Shown here piece by piece: positions 43,114 to 56,989 of a stretch of 64,000 bases of DNA (its first letter is position 1; every line of letters starts with the position of its first letter). This stretch comes from Zygnema cylindricum (lineage: Eukaryota > Streptophyta > Zygnematophyceae > Zygnematales > Zygnemataceae). The stretch is taken from assembly GCA_037447655.1 (NCBI GenBank), contig JBBHKE010001518.1, forward strand, positions 1 through 64,000. The letters are read 5' to 3'. The notes beneath the pieces are model-generated. The model did not search any database, had not been told where the DNA came from, and saw nothing but the letters and a program-made list of their open reading frames with translations. A program made the position numbers and the translations under genes.

Positions 43114-43740
43114 GTGGAAGAGGGAGTTATAATCTTGGATGATGAGTTATGGCCTGAAGAGAAAAGATTTATGCAGACAATTCCTTATAGACAATTAGTG
43201 GGCAGCCTAATATATTATTTGAATTGTACCCAAACACATATAACCGCACCTGTAGGAGTACTAAGGAGTCTGAATGCTTGCACTAAGAAAGATTAGGAGG
43301 TAGCTAAGAGAGTCATTAGATATCTCATAGGGACTAGAGATCTATGGATGCACTTGGGTGGGAACAACACTCTCATCACCACTTAGAGTGATGTCTGGTA
43401 TAAGGATGCTCTTATGAACAGATGCACGTCTAGATATGTATTGTATGTGGGTGATATGGCTTGCTGTTGGAGCAGCAAGCAACAAAATGTCATTGTTGAG
43501 TCCACCATGGAGGCTGAGTAAATGGCCTCTTGCTCTGTTGTAAAAGAATTAATGTGGGTCAAGTCCTTGTTGGTGAGCTTGGCCATCTTAATAGTGGAGT
43601 CCAAAAAACATTTTGTGATAATCAGGCAGCCATTGCTATTGCCGGCAATCTTAAACACCACTTTAAAGCCAAACATATGGAAATTAGACTTAGCTTTGTT
43701 AAGAGAAGGTAAAAAACAAGATAATCAGTTTAGAGTATAG
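43114..43740 (+). pseudogene. C5 RNase H
   Basis: Blocks YRQLVGSLIYYLNCTQT, then SRYVLYVGDMACCWSSKQQN, ESTMEAE and, in a second frame, DNQAAIAIAGNLKHHFKAKH and MEIRLSFVK, the end of copia RNase H. Stop codons replace residues at SDxxY (TAG) and EAEY (TAA). Confidence 0.8.
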
Positions 43741-43868
43741 ACCAGATAGTGAAATGGTGGTAGATATGATGACCAAACTTGTGCCTTTCCTAAACTAATT
43801 TTTTTGTACGGAGAAGTGTGGTCTTAAATTAAAAAGTGACTAGAAAAAAAGTAGAGTGTAGAAATCAA

Positions 43869-44244
43869 TGTTTCTTTTAGTATTTTCTAGGTCTAAACAT
43901 GTTAAATAAAATGCAAAAAAGAAACAGAGGCAACCTCTCTTCAACTCCCACACGTGTCGCAGTCACTGAAGGTAAGTGAGGGAGCTAGAGCCATGGCTGA
44001 TCCTGGTACCTAACGTACGTCAAAGTCAACAATATTCGTTAGCTTTGTCCTACTAGGACCAGTGTTCAAATATATACGGTTCGTTAGATATTTAAAGATG
44101 TACATGTACATGAATTCATTAAACGGAACGAAGAGACTCTTAGCGCATAGACTCAGTTATAGTATTGTACAACTTAGGGTACTTCACCAAACAAATACCG
44201 CACATTTAATTTCGACGACTAGAGTTAAAAGCTGGTTTTGATCG
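43869..44244 (+). repeat. C5 right LTR
   Basis: A 376-bp LTR, shorter than its partner because it lacks the partner's tandem duplications and about 70 further bases. Confidence 0.8.
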
Positions 44245-46298
44245 ACTTTTTTTCTTTTTTCCTTCGAAATTTTATTTTTAATAAGTAATATATTTAACAA
44301 ATGAAATACGTTTAAATTTATTAAAGTAAAACGGAAAAAAAGAAAAGAAAAGGAAATGAATCATATTATTTTATTCAACGAAACGTAAAACTACAAAAAT
44401 AGTAAAAAGAAAAAAAAGTTCGGAGCACGAAGCAGAAGCATTTCACGAGTCTAAGACAAGAGCAGGCACAGACAAGGTCTTACCAAAAGGGTCCCAATGT
44501 TTGCAAGAGCATCCGGCTAGTTTGCATCTCGTGTTTACAAATTACTTGTTCAACTGTAAGTGCCAAGTACAGTTGGAAAACTTCTAAGGATGAGCAATCT
44601 GTGGCTATCCTCTATCTTTGAACGCAATCACTAGTAATAAACCCGTTACTTCACGTGCTCCAACACGATCACACCATTAAAAAAGTCATGCATTAGCTGC
44701 TGTGGCAGCAGATTAACACGCAATAAACATTAATAAACCAAAAATACCCTCCACCCCTACCGCTTGCCCCCCGACGTAACCAAAAACCATCGACAAAATG
44801 ACAGTACAAATTAGACTTTAATTAACCTAAAAAAGAAAAATCCTCCCTCCCTACCTATCCCCCCCTCCCTCACTCCCTCACTCCCTACCTATCTACCTAC
44901 CTATCTCCTCTTTCCTTGTCTTTCCACCCCCTCACCCCCTCCAAGCATGCTCACAAAGCTGCACCTCACAGCTTCTTTGCTCACTCGCCAAGTGAGGAAA
45001 AGGAGGGAAGGGAAGCAAGTGAGGGAAGGGAAGGAAAGGGGGGAAGGGAAGGAACGGAGGGAGTGAGGGAAGGGAGGAAAAAGAGGGAAATCAGGGAGGG
45101 AGAAAGAGAAAGGGCAAAAAGGAGGGAAGGGAGGAAATGGAAGGAAGGGAGAGCCGAGGGATGGGCCAGGCTATTCCTTACCAAAGCAAATGCCGTAAGC
45201 CTCATTGTTGCCACTGCTTGTCATCGGTTAAGCAAGTTGAGTACTTCATACAAGCTACAATCTTTTTTTTGGTTAAAATAGTTTTCGGAATGTCACAAGT
45301 GCTTAACCCAATGATTGACATTTGGCTTTTTTATTGGGAATGGATATATAAAAAGTGAACAACCATATTGTTCAATCATGGCGTCACTTCAATAAAGCCT
45401 GCACAACTGCTGCACTAGAAATCCTTGAGTAAAAAAAATTGGCCGCGGAGTACAAATTCAACAAATATCGACGGGATTTGAACTCGGGACCTTATTTATG
45501 GATTTGTCTACTTGTATTTCTATTTTAAAAGTCATAGGCTTCTCATAAATGGTTTTGTCGTGTATATCCATAACCGTAAAAGCTGGTGTGGTGCACGACA
45601 ACAAGTGGGTGGCATATGAAACTTGTTTAGATAATCGGTGTGATTTTGAACCGTTTTCAGGTGTCACGATAAAACATAAATAGTTTCGTTTCTCTATAGA
45701 AATAATGTCATGAAAGTGACACCAAAGACATGGTTCCAAAATCGAAAAGTATAATTTAAGAGAAACCACGTACGAGGTTCGAGGATCAAGGTCAATGCTA
45801 TAGATGCTCAATATTTTTTCAACGAGATGCGTTACCGCGGTACTATGACACAATAGTAAAAATGAATCAAGCCCATGCCATTCAACAAATATATTTTAAC
45901 TGAAACTTGATAAAGTAAATCATAAAGTACATGTGAAATAAATATTTGAAGGTATCTGTGGTAAACATCACAAAAACAATTATCTTGGAAAACATTGTTT
46001 CAATTGTCGTACACACGGCAAAAAAACAACACAAGAACAAACAAAACGTTTCACAAAAAAACAAAAGCACTTGTTGACCAGTGACACTTGAGTAACCCGA
46101 ATTCCTATTAGCAATCAAAGTACTATGACTTTGTGAATTTAAAGCCATGCCTACAACCGAGAAATGAATCCCCCAAATCATTTGTCTGTTCAAAGGCTTA
46201 TATTGTAAATATTCTTAATCATCATCTCTGTTTGTCGTGTTTTCCAACAGATGTTGCTTCCAACAACAATAGTTTCCATTTCCTGCATGTTCGAGTTT
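44245..46298. other. Intergenic stretch beyond the gene B end
   Basis: Contains a GGGAAGGGAGG purine tract (44985-45165). On the minus strand a tRNA B-box-like word GAGTTCAAATCCCGTC lies at about 45473-45488 without a matching A box. No membrane or kinase exon belonging to gene B was recognised; the 131-codon minus frame at 45458-45853 has no known domain. Confidence 0.45.
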
Positions 46299-46537
46299 TT
46301 ACTTCCTCAACAAGTGACGGGCACGAGGAGGAGGAGCGTTTTTTGAACGAGGCGAGGGAGGAGGTGGGCGACGAGGAGGTGGGGATTTTGAACGAGGTGG
46401 GGGGGGGTGTGGGCGACGAGGAGGTGGGGCTTTTGAACGAGGTAAAGGAGGAGGGGAGCGACGAGGAGGTGGGGATTTTGGAAGTGGGGATTTTGGAGGA
46501 GGAGAGGGATAAGCAGAACTAGGAGGCGTCTTCATCG
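46299..46537 (-). CDS. Gene B proline-rich C-terminal exon
   Basis: Acceptor TTTTGTAG. The 78-codon tail starts SMKTPPSSAYPSPPPKSP and continues with imperfect repeats of PPPRRxPPPxPRSK, giving a strongly basic Pro-rich tail that ends ARHLLRK. Repeats of this kind are seen in extensin-like wall-binding domains. A possible donor (AA|GTAAAA) overlaps the end of the frame, so a further exon cannot be excluded. Confidence 0.65.
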
Positions 46538-49500
46538 CTACAAAACCATTGTAACAAGAGGCGAGAAGAACAGTTGATGTCAATCATAATATATTTAGGC
46601 TTAACAATAATGCTTTCTCAAAACTTCGATTTGATTGATCGTCGCAATATTCATTGTAGAGACAACACCCATTTTCTATTTTCACTTTATTATATGTAAT
46701 AAATATGATTTTAAGAGAAGATAAGACGATTGAGCTTGTGCGCAAGATAGAGAAAAGAAAGGAGTTCAGGCAGAAAAAGAGCTGAAAGGTTAAAGGCCAA
46801 ATGATGAGAGATAAGTTGATCGGTGGCAAAATAGGGGTGTAAACAGAAGTGTAAAGAAGGTGAGCTTAATAAAAGCAAATAAAAGGTAAAAAATATGAGA
46901 GTATTGTTTTATTTTTATGAACTACTTTTTTTTAATGCTTTTTGTTAACGAAAAGAATGGTTCACTTTAATGTTTTAACTTAGTTTGAGTTTAACATAAA
47001 GTAACAAATACCAAAAAGTTAAAATTACAAGAAATTGTCATAAATTACAACTTTAATTGTCTAACTTTTTGCCCTTATAAAAATCTATATGTTATTATCC
47101 TATTGACATCAGAAAATCATTGAAATAAAATGGGATTGCAAACGTTTGTATTGTCATAAATTATAGTTTTTTTGGTTTGGCTTTGAACCTTATAAAAATC
47201 TACATGTTTTATTTTCATTTTGGTTTGTTTTTTTTTTTTTTTTTTTTTTTTTTTGTAACTTTAGAATATTGGAATTGAAATAACTCTGAAATTTGATTTG
47301 TTGTCAGGTGGACGTACATTTGCAAACGAACATGTTGGCAAATTTTGACATAAAGATATATCTTTGAATAAATGAAACTCGTAGCCTATGGTTTTATTTT
47401 TTCATTTTCATTATAAAAACACTTATAAATCGATTTTTTTTGTTCTTTACAAAAACTGTTAAACAACTTATTAGTAAACAACATGCACGAGAATAAATTA
47501 AATAGTTAAGCAAACCATTCCTATGTTTGAGGATAATAACTGTCACTAGTTTGAATCTTGTCGAAAGTGGACGTACATTTGCAAATGAACTTGCTCGCCT
47601 GATTGTTGTATCCTTTATTGCATGCACATGATACGCCGTTCGTCCCATTAGAGCAGATACCGCCTCCTCCACAAGGGCCGCCTAGTTGGGTCGCATTGCA
47701 AAACGCTTCACAGATGCTAATACTTTGTTGATCGGTTTGTGCACACCCGGTTGGGAGGCTTGAGCCAAATAGGCAATTGGTGGATAACTCGTCGCAATAA
47801 GGGTGCCCGTTGGCTCTAGTGACCGGCCCGGTGAAGTAGTTGCTGATAATACCACTGTAAATAAGGTCCATATTGAAAAAGAAAGTTACTCGACAAGCCA
47901 GTGATGAGTCTAAAAAGCAAAGATGTTTAAAAAGGCATCAACTTTGATTCATGTAGAACAAGGCCTAAAAGAATGCAGATAATGAAGCTCTCAGATCACA
48001 TAAATTAGATTTTGCATTTGCTTTAATTTACAACGCATGAAATACTCATTTGATGCTAAGATTGGTAATGGAAATTTTATTAGGAAGGTAAACAATGTGT
48101 TTTAATGGGCATTTTTTAATCAATCGCGTTATTTGAAAACTGCGACCTTTGACTTGTTGTTTGGACAACTTGAAAAACCTTTAATACAACTAAATTGATT
48201 GTCTAAAATGATGAAATTTCGTTTAAGATACAATGAAAAAAAATATATATACACAAAATATATTCTCTTTATTACATCAATTGTACTTGTCAAAATAAAC
48301 AATGTGGTATGATTTTTTTGAAAAATACTATCAGCAATTTACTTTTGACGGGTAAAAATTGTTCAAATAAACAAAAAAAAGATGTAAAACAAATTAAGAC
48401 CGCTAAAATTTTATCACGGTTAGAATTTTGATGATAAATTTATAAGACAGTTCACACCAAATTTTTTAGAAAATTAAACTTGGATTTTTTAAAGAAAAAA
48501 ATGGAAAAAAAATGTAAGTGAACTTAGCTTTAACAATGATAAACATAGTAGTGATAACGCTAATATCATAAAATATGATAATTTTGCCGAGAAATTAAAT
48601 AAAGTAAAACTATAAAAAAAACAATAACAAAAACAAAATGACAAATGGTTTTAATACGGTCCTCTGTTCTTTTTTACTTTTATTGCATAAAAAAAAAATC
48701 CGCAAACCATTATAAAAGAACCAGCTAAAAAAACCATATACTCACTAATAATTATAAAGACAGGTTTTTGAAATGCAATTTTTCCGATCTACATCTGTTT
48801 TAATCATAATCCCCTAATCGCCCGTGCCCCCCGCCCTTGCCTCTTCTACCCCACTGGCCCCTACTCTCCACTCCATGTCATTTTTTACCATCAAGTCATG
48901 CATATTTTAAATGCAGGTTACTTAGAATAAAAACAAAAATTAAAATACAAATAAAAATGCTTCGATTTTTGACAAACTTTAATACAGTGAGTTTTTTTTT
49001 GCAATGATTCATTTCTGTTTAGAATATACCTTTGATGCGGAATACAATCATAGTGCCATGTGTCTTACAATTGTTGGAGGGATGTCAGTTGAATGATAGA
49101 CGATGTAATGCTTCCACTCAATTGGTTGTAAGATACATCTCTGCGACACGGCCATCCGCAAAACCAATCATACCATGAAAAAATAAAATATCGAGGAAAA
49201 AAAAAGACAACATAAATTTAAGATTTTCCAATCACAATTGTATTTGTTTGCATGCACTCTCGGCTTGTCTTTTTTACCCTCTGCCCTCCCGTTTTTTCCC
49301 CACTTTGGTACAATTTATCACTAATCGTATCAATGTTTAAGAAAAGAAAAAAACATTAAGAAACGTGAAATCAACATAACCAGATTTCAACAACAATCAT
49401 CAATTTGAAAGAAAATGACGAGAAAATGATAATTTTTTTACAAATCATGTCGAATTTCAAATAAAAAAACCGAATATCGAAAACAAAGTATAAAATAAAA

Positions 49501-50019
49501 AAATTGATTAAAATTAGAGCATTTTTAAAGATTTACAAATTAGGAACTCTAGATTAAATTTAGTTCTTCAGATAAGCATTTTTTTATTTTCGTTTTCTTT
49601 TTGATAAAAACATTTACTACTGGATTTTGACATTTTATTTTTTGATATTATTTATCATTGGTCACCATTAATGTATGTTGTAGTCACTATTCACTACTTT
49701 TGTCATTATTATTTTTTTATTATTACTATTGTTGTTAAAATTCTTATTGAATTGACTGTTATTACTAATATAATTATTATTATTTTACTGCTACTTGTGA
49801 CCTTAATTATACATTTGGAAGAAGCCACACCAAAATATCTAGAAAGTTGAACTAGCATTTTTGAAAAGACAATCACATTTTAAATATGTAAAAAATTGAA
49901 CTTGGATTAAAAATATATAGAAAATAAACGATATAAATCACAAGTGGAAATGTTTTTGATGATTATAATAATAGTATCAGTGAAAGTAATCTTATAAGAA
50001 ACATTATGATAGTTGAGCC

Positions 50020-50050
<31 letters not shown>

Positions 50051-53000
50051 AAAAAGAAAAAAAAAAAACCACACCACATGGTTTTATAATACTCCTCCCT
50101 TTTCTCTTCCTTCATTCCATAAAGGAAACAATCTGTAAACCATTATAAATATACAATTTAACGAAAACCATATTATAAACACCCATCAAAAAACATAAGA
50201 AAAATTACGCGTACTTGAAATGCAAGTTTCTCAAACCACATCTATTTCAATCATGATCCCCCTAACGCCCCCACCCTTTTTACCACAACCGCCCCTCCGT
50301 CCTTCCTCCCCCTTTCCACCATCAATTCACGTTAATTTTTTTAATTATTTTTTTTTAAATAAAATATAAATACAAAAAAAAAAAAAAATCGTTTTGGACA
50401 ATTTTTTTTTAGGTGAATTATTTTTGCAACAACCAATTCCGTTTAGAAAAACTCCTTATTAGTAACACAACACATTGTCATGTGTCTTACAAGTATTGGA
50501 GCGATGTCAATTTACCAATGGATGATGGAATGCTTCCACTCATTTGGTTGTTATTTAAATATCTGTGACACGGAGCACAAAAAAAACTAATTATAGAAAA
50601 AATTGAAAAATAACAAACATTGGGAGAAAACAAAAGCCACATGAATTTACAATTTTCCCATGCACAATTGCGTTTATTCGCATGCACTCTCGCCTCTTTT
50701 GGCTTTTTCACCGCCCACTCCCCCCATCCTTCTAACCATTTTGGTTATTTTTTTTCACTAATCTTATTTGTGTTTAAAAAAAAAAAAACATAATAAAACG
50801 TGTAATTAATATAACTAATTTTCAGCAACTTATATCAATATAAAATAAAAAAAATGAGTAAACCAGAAAATAATTTACAAATCTCTAATCTTGAATACTC
50901 CCAAACCGAGAATCTCCATGCTAAGCTCCCTTAGCCACTTGCCTGAATAGGCGCTTTCTGCCTAACTCTTTTGGTCGTCTGTCCAAGAGATAGACCTTAA
51001 AACATAAAACAAACCAAGTTCGGATGCACAATACTCAATATGTAAATTCTTAGTCCAAACAATAACATGTTAAAAAAAAAAAAAGGTTTATAAATATGGT
51101 TTTATGACTGAAGAAAAATGTACAAGACACATTTGTTGTGCTGATTTTGCCAAGTCTTGAATTGAAATTTCATACTAAGCAACTCTGTCATTGACAAGGT
51201 GCCAATCTACGGTTCTACTTTACATTCCTCCCTGGGCACGAATAAATTCTACTTGGGACTGTTATTAATATAGAGATTAACAACTCGACAATATTTTCAC
51301 GTAAATGTGGTACCGTTCAAGTATCGTTCCAACTATTCTGTTCAACCAATGGAATCAAATAGGTGGTGGTGCCGTATTTTCTCATAGTTGTACAGGCAGA
51401 AAAGTAACTAAAGATTGTACATAATTACTTTGGGCTACAATATGCGTTTGGTACAAGAAAGTTTTATAATCTTAGGGTTGACATATCATCGACTGAAATA
51501 CTTGTTCTACCACAGGCTTAAATTTCCCTGTTGTTGCAGCTTCTTTGAAAATATTTTGAAATCCATTGACGTACTGCACCATATACGTAGTATATTATAT
51601 ATAGTCCACCGTTGTAGAGTTTTCTTATAAGCCTTGATACCACCGTCCGCTGCTACTGTGACCAGATTTTGAGACTCGTTGACATACTATACCATATGTA
51701 CTCCACTGAAGTCGTTTTTTCTTGTAAAACTTCATGCGTTATTAGCTACTGTCATGTGGAAATTTGATGAATATAGCCTAACACTTTTAAAATTTCAGTT
51801 TCCTAAGGAAAACTAAGCAAAGACATAATTAGGTTATCAGCAAAGTGTTAAAAAAGTATTCTCCAAGAACGAGTATCCCCTTGCTTCCAATTTCGTGATG
51901 TGAACGTAGAGGAGGATGACTTTTCGCAGACATCCATAGAGATGACAGTATACCCAGATTTAACTTGTAGTGTCGTTGCTAGATCCGTCAATGATACTTC
52001 GATAGTGTCCACTAACCGCCTTCCTTGCAAGTATCCGGTGATAGTACTCTCCCTCTCGCCTTCCCCTAACCCCTCCCCTCGTCCCCTCCCTGTCCCTCTC
52101 CACCTCCCCCTCCACCTCTACCTCAATCTTTCTACCCCCCTCACCATCCCCTTCCACCTACCTCACCGTCTCCTTATTTCCCTCTCAATATCCATAGCCC
52201 TCTGAAGGGAAGGTATGAAATGTTTAGATTCGTATTTTCTAACACTTATCATATTAGATAGAATTCTTTGACGTTTATCAATGTTTTTTTTCATTGGAAT
52301 ATTTATAGATCTAGAACATGATGCATGTCCACTAATTTCAAATTTGAAATGTTTTTGGCACTTCTATTACGTGATGGGTTTGTCTCCTCGTTGGTATTGG
52401 AAGCACCGTGTTACATTATTATCCCTCCCTTGTTAGCGTAAGAGGAGTCATGTAATTGATTTTATTTGCAATTTGCACTTGTAGTTACTATCCTATTGCT
52501 GAGGAATTACCCACCATATATTTAGTTATTCTCAACCAAAAAATCTATTAAAGCCAACTATGGTATCACTCGTTGACATCGTCTTCATGTTGAAGAGGAT
52601 GAGATGGATATTCACGCATTTCACATAATATTTGTGGATAATAATCCAATTATGTGAAACATAACTGTTGGCTTTCATAATATTTTTTTTCTTTCCATCA
52701 TATTATGCATACATCGTTGTTTAAAGTTCAATAAGTGTAAACTCTCATAGTAGATGTTTTCTCGCGATCGAATATTCCATCGCAATTGTGTTTCTCTTAT
52801 TGGGAAATGGTTCACACACCCGCATTCCATTAAGCGACTGCTTTTTCGGTAATGTCGATTTGTGTCTTCCAATTGTGGGTGTCATTTTCCAAACAACCAC
52901 TAATTTTTTTGTCCCTTATGTGCCGGTCGTATGAGAATTCATCGATGATAAGTTGCACGATCATTTACAAATGAGGAACATGCATAACAGATAAAACCCT

Positions 53001-56000
53001 TCGAAATACTTCGAGAGAGTTTTGGTGACCACCGAGCCGCGAAGTCATGGAATGTTATGAATTCATTCCTGATGTTTGCCAACTAGAAAACAGAGTTACA
53101 ACTCAAGAAAGTCCAGTTTTCAGCAAGTCTAGACCTTCGTCGAAAAAATTGGCCCAATGTGGGTTGCCACCCATTCAAGATAATCACCATGCGGTCCTCA
53201 AAATGGTGCACTTTTGCCCAACTATATCCTCAGAGGGCGCGAAAGACATCACACTCTACTAAGAAAACCATTTGTATTCCCCGGCCTCTACGAAGATTTG
53301 ATAATTGATCATGATCTACGTTTTACCTCCATATTCTAGATGTTTCTATACTTTTCTTTGTTGAAATCAAGTAGTTTTTTTTATCTATCTTTTGTTTTTA
53401 TCTATCTTTTGTTTTTGAATGTTAACTACTTTTCCACAAAGAAAATTGATTAAATTGTAAACGCAAAATTTTTTCTTTCAGTTCGTAAAAGACATTAATC
53501 CGAAAAATTATAAAGAGATAAAAAAAGCAAAGTAAAAAAAACCAGTATTAGATAACCCACTTAATCGTACAAGGGGAAAATTGTGATATGCCAAATTTTA
53601 ATCCACATCTATGTCAATCATGATCCCTTCACCGGTCACGCCCCTCCAACCCATCAGAATCCCCTCGCTCCCCTCTTCTACCATCAAGCCCCGTAAACTT
53701 CTATAATTGGATCTTCATAGATAAAACTGAAAAAAAAGATAAGTCTTTTTTTCACAAACTTCAATACAGTGCCCGATTTTTTGCGATAATCAATTTCCAT
53801 TTAGAACACGTTTTCGATGCATAAGACAATCATAGTGTCACGTGCCTTACAAGAATTTGAGGGATGTCAATTGACCGATGGACAATGGAATATTTCCACT
53901 CAATTGATTGTTATTCAACCATCTGTGACATCGATATCCACAAAACCAATCAATGAAAAAAATGTAAAAATTCAAATATTGAGGCAGAAATAATAATGAA
54001 CACATTTCAGACAAACAATCGCATTGGTTTGCATACACTCCCTCTCTCAAAATAAATTAGTTATAAACAATAATTATGTATGTTTGCATACTGTTTCGCC
54101 CCTTTCCTCTCTCAAACCCCTGCTCCATAATCTTCTAGCTTTCTTCCTTTATTTTTCCACTTCATACTTATAATTCTTATGATTTTTTATAAAATTTCAT
54201 AAAAAAAATATAAAAAAATGAACCAATTCAAAGCGAGATAAATAAAAAACTGAATACTATTGACAAGGAAAAATAAAGTTTTTTATTATATCGTGTAAAA
54301 TAAAATATATATGTCTATTTAAATTATGTCTCACATAAAAATATATATGAACAATAACCATGTATATATATTCGTAATCTATTACTTACCCCTCTTCCTT
54401 TTTTCCTTCACTTCTTTAATTTCACATAAAATAATCCATTGCTTATGATAAAAATAAATATACGGCAAAACTAATAACAAAAATAACAATAATTATAAAA
54501 GATAATTATTAAAATTAAATAAATGTACAGAAAATTGGAGAAATACATACTACACTGCATAGCTTTACGAGGATCCCTTTCCCTCCCACCCCTCATCGAC
54601 CCCCCACCCCTTGCCGCCCCCTAACCCACCAATTTTCCACACCTATCCATATCTATTTCAATCATGATTCCCTCCCCACGCCCCCCTCCGCGTCCTCCCC
54701 CGCCCCATTTACCTCACCCGCCCCTCCTCACCCCTCCCTTATTTTTTCACCAACAAGTCACTGGAATTGTCCTTTGTTTCTCTTTCCCCCTCCCCTCTCC
54801 CCCCATGTCCCTCCCCTCCACTGCCCCCTTTAAGCCTCGCCAAGTCCCAAGCATCGCTTTAAAATCCAGTCGCAGCGAAGAGTGCACCCGACTAAGGAGC
54901 CATATTTCAGTGCGAAATTCAGTGCGAAAAATAGAGCGAGAGGGCGGGTGTGTGGGGGGAGGGAGGGAGAGAGGGAGGGAGCAAATTCGCCACAGCAAAG
55001 AGTGCACGCAGGCGAAGATAAATGACTCACATTGAATTTACGCGAAATAAATTTAATAAAAAATTAAAACAAAATTGCACATCGAAAAAAAAAAAAAAAA
55101 TTATGATTTTCTAGCACACGTTTTGCATTTGTTCATATGCAACCCCCTCCCACTTCCTTTTTTCCGTGTCCCTTTCCCACCCCCCAGTCTCTCCCTTTGT
55201 TACAATCTGTCGTTCATAATTAAGCTTCAAAAAATAACATGAAGCAAATAACAAAGCTCTGCAACAAAAAAATACTGCCAAATGAAAATCAAGAAAACAA
55301 ATCAACGGAAAAAATTAAAGAAAAAATTGATCTTAATACCTTTTTCTTATAAAAAATGAAGTTTGTTTCCGGATATCTTATTAATGGTAATCAAAAAGAA
55401 CTAATTTTTATTTTAACATGAGATGTTTTTGCTTCAGTGGTAATGGTTACAAACAATTGTTATTTAATATCATGATTGACTATTTATTTATTTTTTTAAC
55501 TGCCATAAGTATACATTAAAGTTTTTAATTAATTAATTTTTATTATTATTATTCTATTTATTATAGCTTATAATTTAGAACTGTTACTAAAACACTAATT
55601 GGTATTTTCTATGCCTTTACATTTATTATTATCATTATTATTATTATTATTATTACTATTATTATTAATAATATTAATATTATGATTATTATTATTATTA
55701 TTACTACTACTACTACAACTATTATAACTATTAATAATAAAATTTTATTATTATTATTACTACTGTTATGAATATTATTTTTACTGTAATTATCTACCAC
55801 TATTAGTAAATCTCATTTTCAGGTCTTTATTTATTCTTTTCCTTTATGCATTATCATTTGAATTTATTTTTTTGGTTCATGTTTTTTTTAACAATTGGAA
55901 TTTCTTCCAATTCTATCCTACTGAAGCTTTTTTTTAAATTGATATTTCTTGTTCCTCTGAGTCTTAACGCGCTAAGTCCTAAGTCTAGTACTTTAGTTAC

Positions 56001-56952
56001 CGTTTCTGTACTTTTTTGATAGTGTAGAAAGATTCCCTTCCGGTACTTGTAGAATCTTTTCCTTTATTGATTCCCTTTACCTAGGTTATTCCTACCTAGA
56101 CTAGATTTTAGATATATTTATTATTATCTTTTCAGTTTTTGTTTCTATTTATGTTTTTTTAATTATCGTTCAATCGTTTTCATCATTTTTAACCATCCGC
56201 AATGTTTTCCTAATCAAACATTTGGAAAAGAATAACACCAAACTATCTAAATAATTGATACTCTCCCTACCCTCCTCCTCTTCCCTCACTCTTTTCCTAT
56301 CACTCTTCCACTACTTTTGCCTCTCCACATCCTTTCCTTTCCCTCTCACCCCCTTTTCTTACCCCTCCACCACCCTCTTCCTCTCCCTCTTCTCCCTCTC
56401 ACTCCTCTCTCTAACTCCCTCTCCCTCCACCGCCCTATCCCGTTCCCCCTCTCCTTGCCAATCCCCCTCCCATTTCCAATCCTATTTCCACTACGCTCCC
56501 CCCCCTATGTCCCTCCCTCTCTTCCTCCACTCACCCGCCCTCTCCATCCTTTCCCTCCTCTCCTTCCCCTGCGTCCCTTTCTCCCCTACCTCTCCTCCCT
56601 CTCCTCCCTCTCCCTCTCCCACTACCTCTCTTCCTCCCTCTCCCCCTCCCTATCCCCATTCCTCTCCCCCTCCTCCCTCTCCATCTCCCTCTTCCTCAAC
56701 CCCTCACTCTCCCTCTCCCTCTTCCTCACCCCCTCACTCTCCCTCTCCCTAACCCTCTACCAATCCCTCACCCTCTACCACTCCCACAACCTCTCCCTCA
56801 CCCTTTCCATACCTCTCCATCTCCGTCTCTCTCTCCCTCTCCCTCTCTACTCCCTCTCCATCTCGCTTTCTCCCTCCCCATCGCCAACCCTCAACCTTTT
56901 CATCAACATCTCCTCCTCCCCTTAACAGTCCCCTCCCCTCCACCTCAAAATC

Positions 56953-56989
<37 letters not shown>

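Larger units (their letters stand above)
38338..44244 (+). mobile_element. Ty1/copia retrotransposon C5, both LTRs present
   Basis: Order on +: LTR (38338-38883), leader, gag (39408-40665), protease and integrase (40666-41560), RT (42400-42890), RNase H (43114-43740), LTR (43869-44244). It is the most complete element in the window, but each domain has stops or frameshifts and the LTRs differ by substitutions and by duplications in the left one. Its 3' end lies about 2 kb from the end of gene B. Confidence 0.85.

Noticed and set aside
45458-45853. Possible further exon of gene B or a tRNA gene
   Set aside because: The frame has no recognised domain. Its C-terminal end is only the translation of a B-box-like word, and no A box or cloverleaf accompanies it.
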